Shown here in pieces: positions 5,039 to 7,054 of a stretch of 7,054 bases of DNA. The notes beneath the pieces were generated by a model. It did not search any database. It saw nothing but the letters and a program-made list of their open reading frames with translations, and was not told the DNA's origin. The stretch is from assembly GCA_017453605.1 (NCBI GenBank), contig JAFTEP010000055.1, positions 1-7,054 on the forward strand. The letters are read 5' to 3'. Each line of letters opens with the position of its first letter. The stretch's first letter is position 1. Source of the DNA: Clostridia bacterium (GTDB taxonomy: Bacteria > Bacillota > Clostridia > Oscillospirales > SIG627). The translations under genes were made by a program, and so were the position numbers.

Positions 5039-7054
5039 ATGAATAAGAGTCAGACAAAGACCGCTGGACGAGCGTATCTATCGACTCTCGGCGCGTGGGC
5101 GCTGGCATTCGGCTGCAGCGTCGGCTGGGGCTCGTTCGTTATGCCCGGAACGACATTTCTGCCCCTTGCCGGACCCGTCGGAACGGTCCTCGGCATCGTT
5201 CTCGGCGCCCTCGTCATGTTTATCATCGCCAAAAACTATCACTATCTCATAAACGTCTATCCGGACGGAGGCGGAGCCTACACCTACACGAAAAAGTGCT
5301 TCGGCTTCGACCACGGCTTCATCTCCTCGTGGTTTCTGATCCTGACCTATATCGCCGTTATATGGGCGAATGCGACCGCGCTCCCGCTGATCGCCCGCGC
5401 CCTTCTCGGAAGCACGTTCCAGTTCGGCTTCGATTACGAGATCGCGGGCTTCCACGTCTGGTTCGGCGAGATCCTCATCGTTATCGCCGCCCTCGTCATC
5501 GGCGCCGTCGTCTGTCTCAGAAGGACTCTCGCCTCCCGGACGCAGATCCTGATGGCGTTTTTCCTGTTTTTCGGAGTCGTCGTCTGCTTTGCCGCCGCGG
5601 CGATCAAAAACGGCGGACTTGATTCCGTTCAGCCCTCCTTCTCGCCCGATTACAGCGCCGTCGGAGGGACAGTCACGATCTTCGCGCTCGCTCCCTGGGC
5701 GTTCGTCGGCTTCGAGTCGATCTCACATTCCGCGGGCGAGGCGAAATTCCCGCTCAAGCGCTCGCTCGGCATTATGATCGCCGCGCTTGTCACCGCCGCC
5801 GCGGCGTACTCCCTGCTCTCTCTTCTGGCGGTCACCGCCCGTCCCGAGGGATACTCCTCGTGGGTCGAATATATTTCTAATCTCGGTAAATACGGCGGGA
5901 AGGGCGTTGAAGCTCAGCCCACTTTCTTCGCGGCCTTCTCGGCTCTCGGAACCTGGGGCTCCGTGATCCTCGGCGCTGCCGCTGTCGGCGCGATCTTCAC
6001 CGGCATCATCGGAAACTACGTCGCTCTCAGCCGCCTTCTGAACAATATGTCCGAGGACTCTCTTATCCCCGGTCCGATCGGCAAGCTCGACAAAAACGGC
6101 GTCCCCCGCGGCGCGATCCTCGCGATCCTCGCGGTCTCCGCGATCCTGCCGTTCTTCGGACGCACCGCGATCAGCTGGATCGTCGACGTCACCACCGTCG
6201 GCGCGACCATCGCCTTCACGTTCACGTCCGCGGCGGCGTTCAGGACCGCCCGCAGAGAAAAGAAAAGATCCGCAGAGGTCTTCGGGATCATAGGACTTGT
6301 CGTTTCGGTGCTCTTCGCATTTGAATTCCTCGTCCCGAACATCACCTCCGTCAAGACGCTCGCCACCGAGTCCTACTTCATCCTCGCCGCCTGGGGCATC
6401 CTGGGATTCATCGTTTTCTACAGCGTTATGAAAAAGGACCAAAAGAGCCGCTTCGGGCGCTCCACCGTCGCGTGGATCATCCTTTTAGGGCTTATCATCT
6501 TCTCTTCGAGCGTCTGGATGCGCCAGTCCACCTCCGCCCACATCGACGCGACCGCCGAGCTCGCCGGCGAGGATCACGCCAAGCTGTTCGAAAGCGCTCT
6601 GGAATCTGTTGAGAACGGCTTTCTGATCGCGACGATCATCCAGGTCGCCTTGATCACCGCGGCCCTCCTCCTGCTGTTTTTGATCTATTCCAAGATGCAG
6701 GAGCGCGAGAGACAGGTCGAGGTCGAAAAGGCGCTCGCCGAGGAAACGAGCAAAGCGAAGACGAGCTTTCTTTCCAATATGAGCCACGAGATCCGCACCC
6801 CGATGAACGCGATAATCGGTCTCGACAACATCGCGCTCAGGGACCCCGATCTCACTCCGAGGACGCGCGAACAGCTCGAGAAGATCGGCGCGAGCGCGAA
6901 GCATCTTCTTGGCTTGATAAACGACATCCTCGATATGAGCCGCATCGAATCGGGGAGGATGGTCCTCAAAAACGATGAATTCCTCTTCAGGGAATTCATG
7001 GATCAGATAAACATCATCATCAACGGACAGTGCGTCGACAAAGGTCTGCATTAC
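5039..7054 (+). CDS. APC-type amino-acid permease fused to a sensor histidine kinase (3' end outside window)
   Basis: An uninterrupted frame of 672 codons runs off the window end. Residues 1-465 resemble a complete 12-helix APC-superfamily transporter. A Gly-Trp-Gly-Ser-Phe-Val-Met-Pro-Gly motif (29-37) lies in the broken helix 1, Tyr-Pro-Asp-Gly-Gly-Gly-Ala-Tyr at 74-81, a helix 6 segment with Phe-Val-Gly-Phe-Glu at 222-226, and a Ser-Arg-Leu-Leu stretch at 331-334 leading to Gly-Val-Pro at 354-356. Two further helices (about 476-494 and 528-550) enclose a loop of about 33 residues predicted to be outside. A charged coiled-coil linker (551-575) then leads to a HisKA domain with H-box Ser-His-Glu-Ile-Arg-Thr-Pro and His583. 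The ATPase part, and any receiver, lie beyond the window. The topology is consistent: 12 helices end in the cytoplasm, helices 13 and 14 return there before the kinase. The transporter probably acts as sensor, or as sensor plus carrier, for an amino acid or related solute. The general logic recalls CbrA, where a different transporter family is joined to a kinase. Substrate is not predictable. Confidence 0.9.
   Translation, partial: MNKSQTKTAGRAYLSTLGAWALAFGCSVGWGSFVMPGTTFLPLAGPVGTVLGIVLGALVMFIIAKNYHYLINVYPDGGGAYTYTKKCFGFDHGFISSWFLILTYIAVIWANATALPLIARALLGSTFQFGFDYEIAGFHVWFGEILIVIAALVIGAVVCLRRTLASRTQILMAFFLFFGVVVCFAAAAIKNGGLDSVQPSFSPDYSAVGGTVTIFALAPWAFVGFESISHSAGEAKFPLKRSLGIMIAALVTAAAAYSLLSLLAVTARPEGYSSWVEYISNLGKYGGKGVEAQPTFFAAFSALGTWGSVILGAAAVGAIFTGIIGNYVALSRLLNNMSEDSLIPGPIGKLDKNGVPRGAILAILAVSAILPFFGRTAISWIVDVTTVGATIAFTFTSAAAFRTARREKKRSAEVFGIIGLVVSVLFAFEFLVPNITSVKTLATESYFILAAWGILGFIVFYSVMKKDQKSRFGRSTVAWIILLGLIIFSSSVWMRQSTSAHIDATAELAGEDHAKLFESALESVENGFLIATIIQVALITAALLLLFLIYSKMQERERQVEVEKALAEETSKAKTSFLSNMSHEIRTPMNAIIGLDNIALRDPDLTPRTREQLEKIGASAKHLLGLINDILDMSRIESGRMVLKNDEFLFREFMDQINIIINGQCVDKGLHY

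Noticed and set aside
5723..6442. Minus-strand open frame opposite the permease
   Set aside because: Its composition is extremely rich in Asp, Glu, Arg and Gly, the expected reverse image of hydrophobic permease codons.

Overview
The window looks like chromosomal DNA from a GC-rich member of the Clostridia, probably a gut Oscillospirales-type Firmicute. This is inferred from strong AGGAG-type ribosome binding sites, a good sigma-A promoter, a DUF421/DUF4363 gene pair typical of Firmicutes, and an Hpt protein whose N-terminus is of a type common in Clostridia. No species can be named from the sequence alone.

Layout: positions 1-132 hold no gene, only an imperfect inverted repeat that may belong to a dispersed intergenic element. 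Positions 133-1118 carry a two-gene minus-strand operon: a DUF421 (YetF-like) membrane protein, then a small DUF4363 protein that starts at a GTG overlapping the DUF421 stop. Positions 1119-1451 form a divergent intergenic region. It contains a terminator-like hairpin pointing right, a near-consensus sigma-A promoter at 1273-1301 and a leader of about 140 nt with possible hairpins. From 1452 to the window end, four plus-strand genes run close together: (1) a membrane hybrid histidine kinase-receiver, (2) a receiver-degenerate GGDEF-EAL protein, (3) a stand-alone Hpt phosphotransfer protein overlapping gene 2 by 4 nt, and (4) an APC-type amino-acid permease fused in frame to a histidine kinase, cut off by the window end.

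Together genes 1-3 supply every piece of a His-Asp-His-Asp phosphorelay: kinase His124, receiver Asp413, Hpt His60 and the effector receiver Asp62. The only output visible is an EAL domain with its catalytic motifs intact, so the pathway probably controls breakdown of cyclic di-GMP rather than transcription. The fourth gene adds a second kinase, closely related to the first, whose input module is an entire predicted transporter. The inference is a signalling locus in which an amino-acid or related permease, and a minimal membrane kinase, both feed a shared Hpt and c-di-GMP phosphodiesterase. The permease-kinase fusion is the most unusual element.
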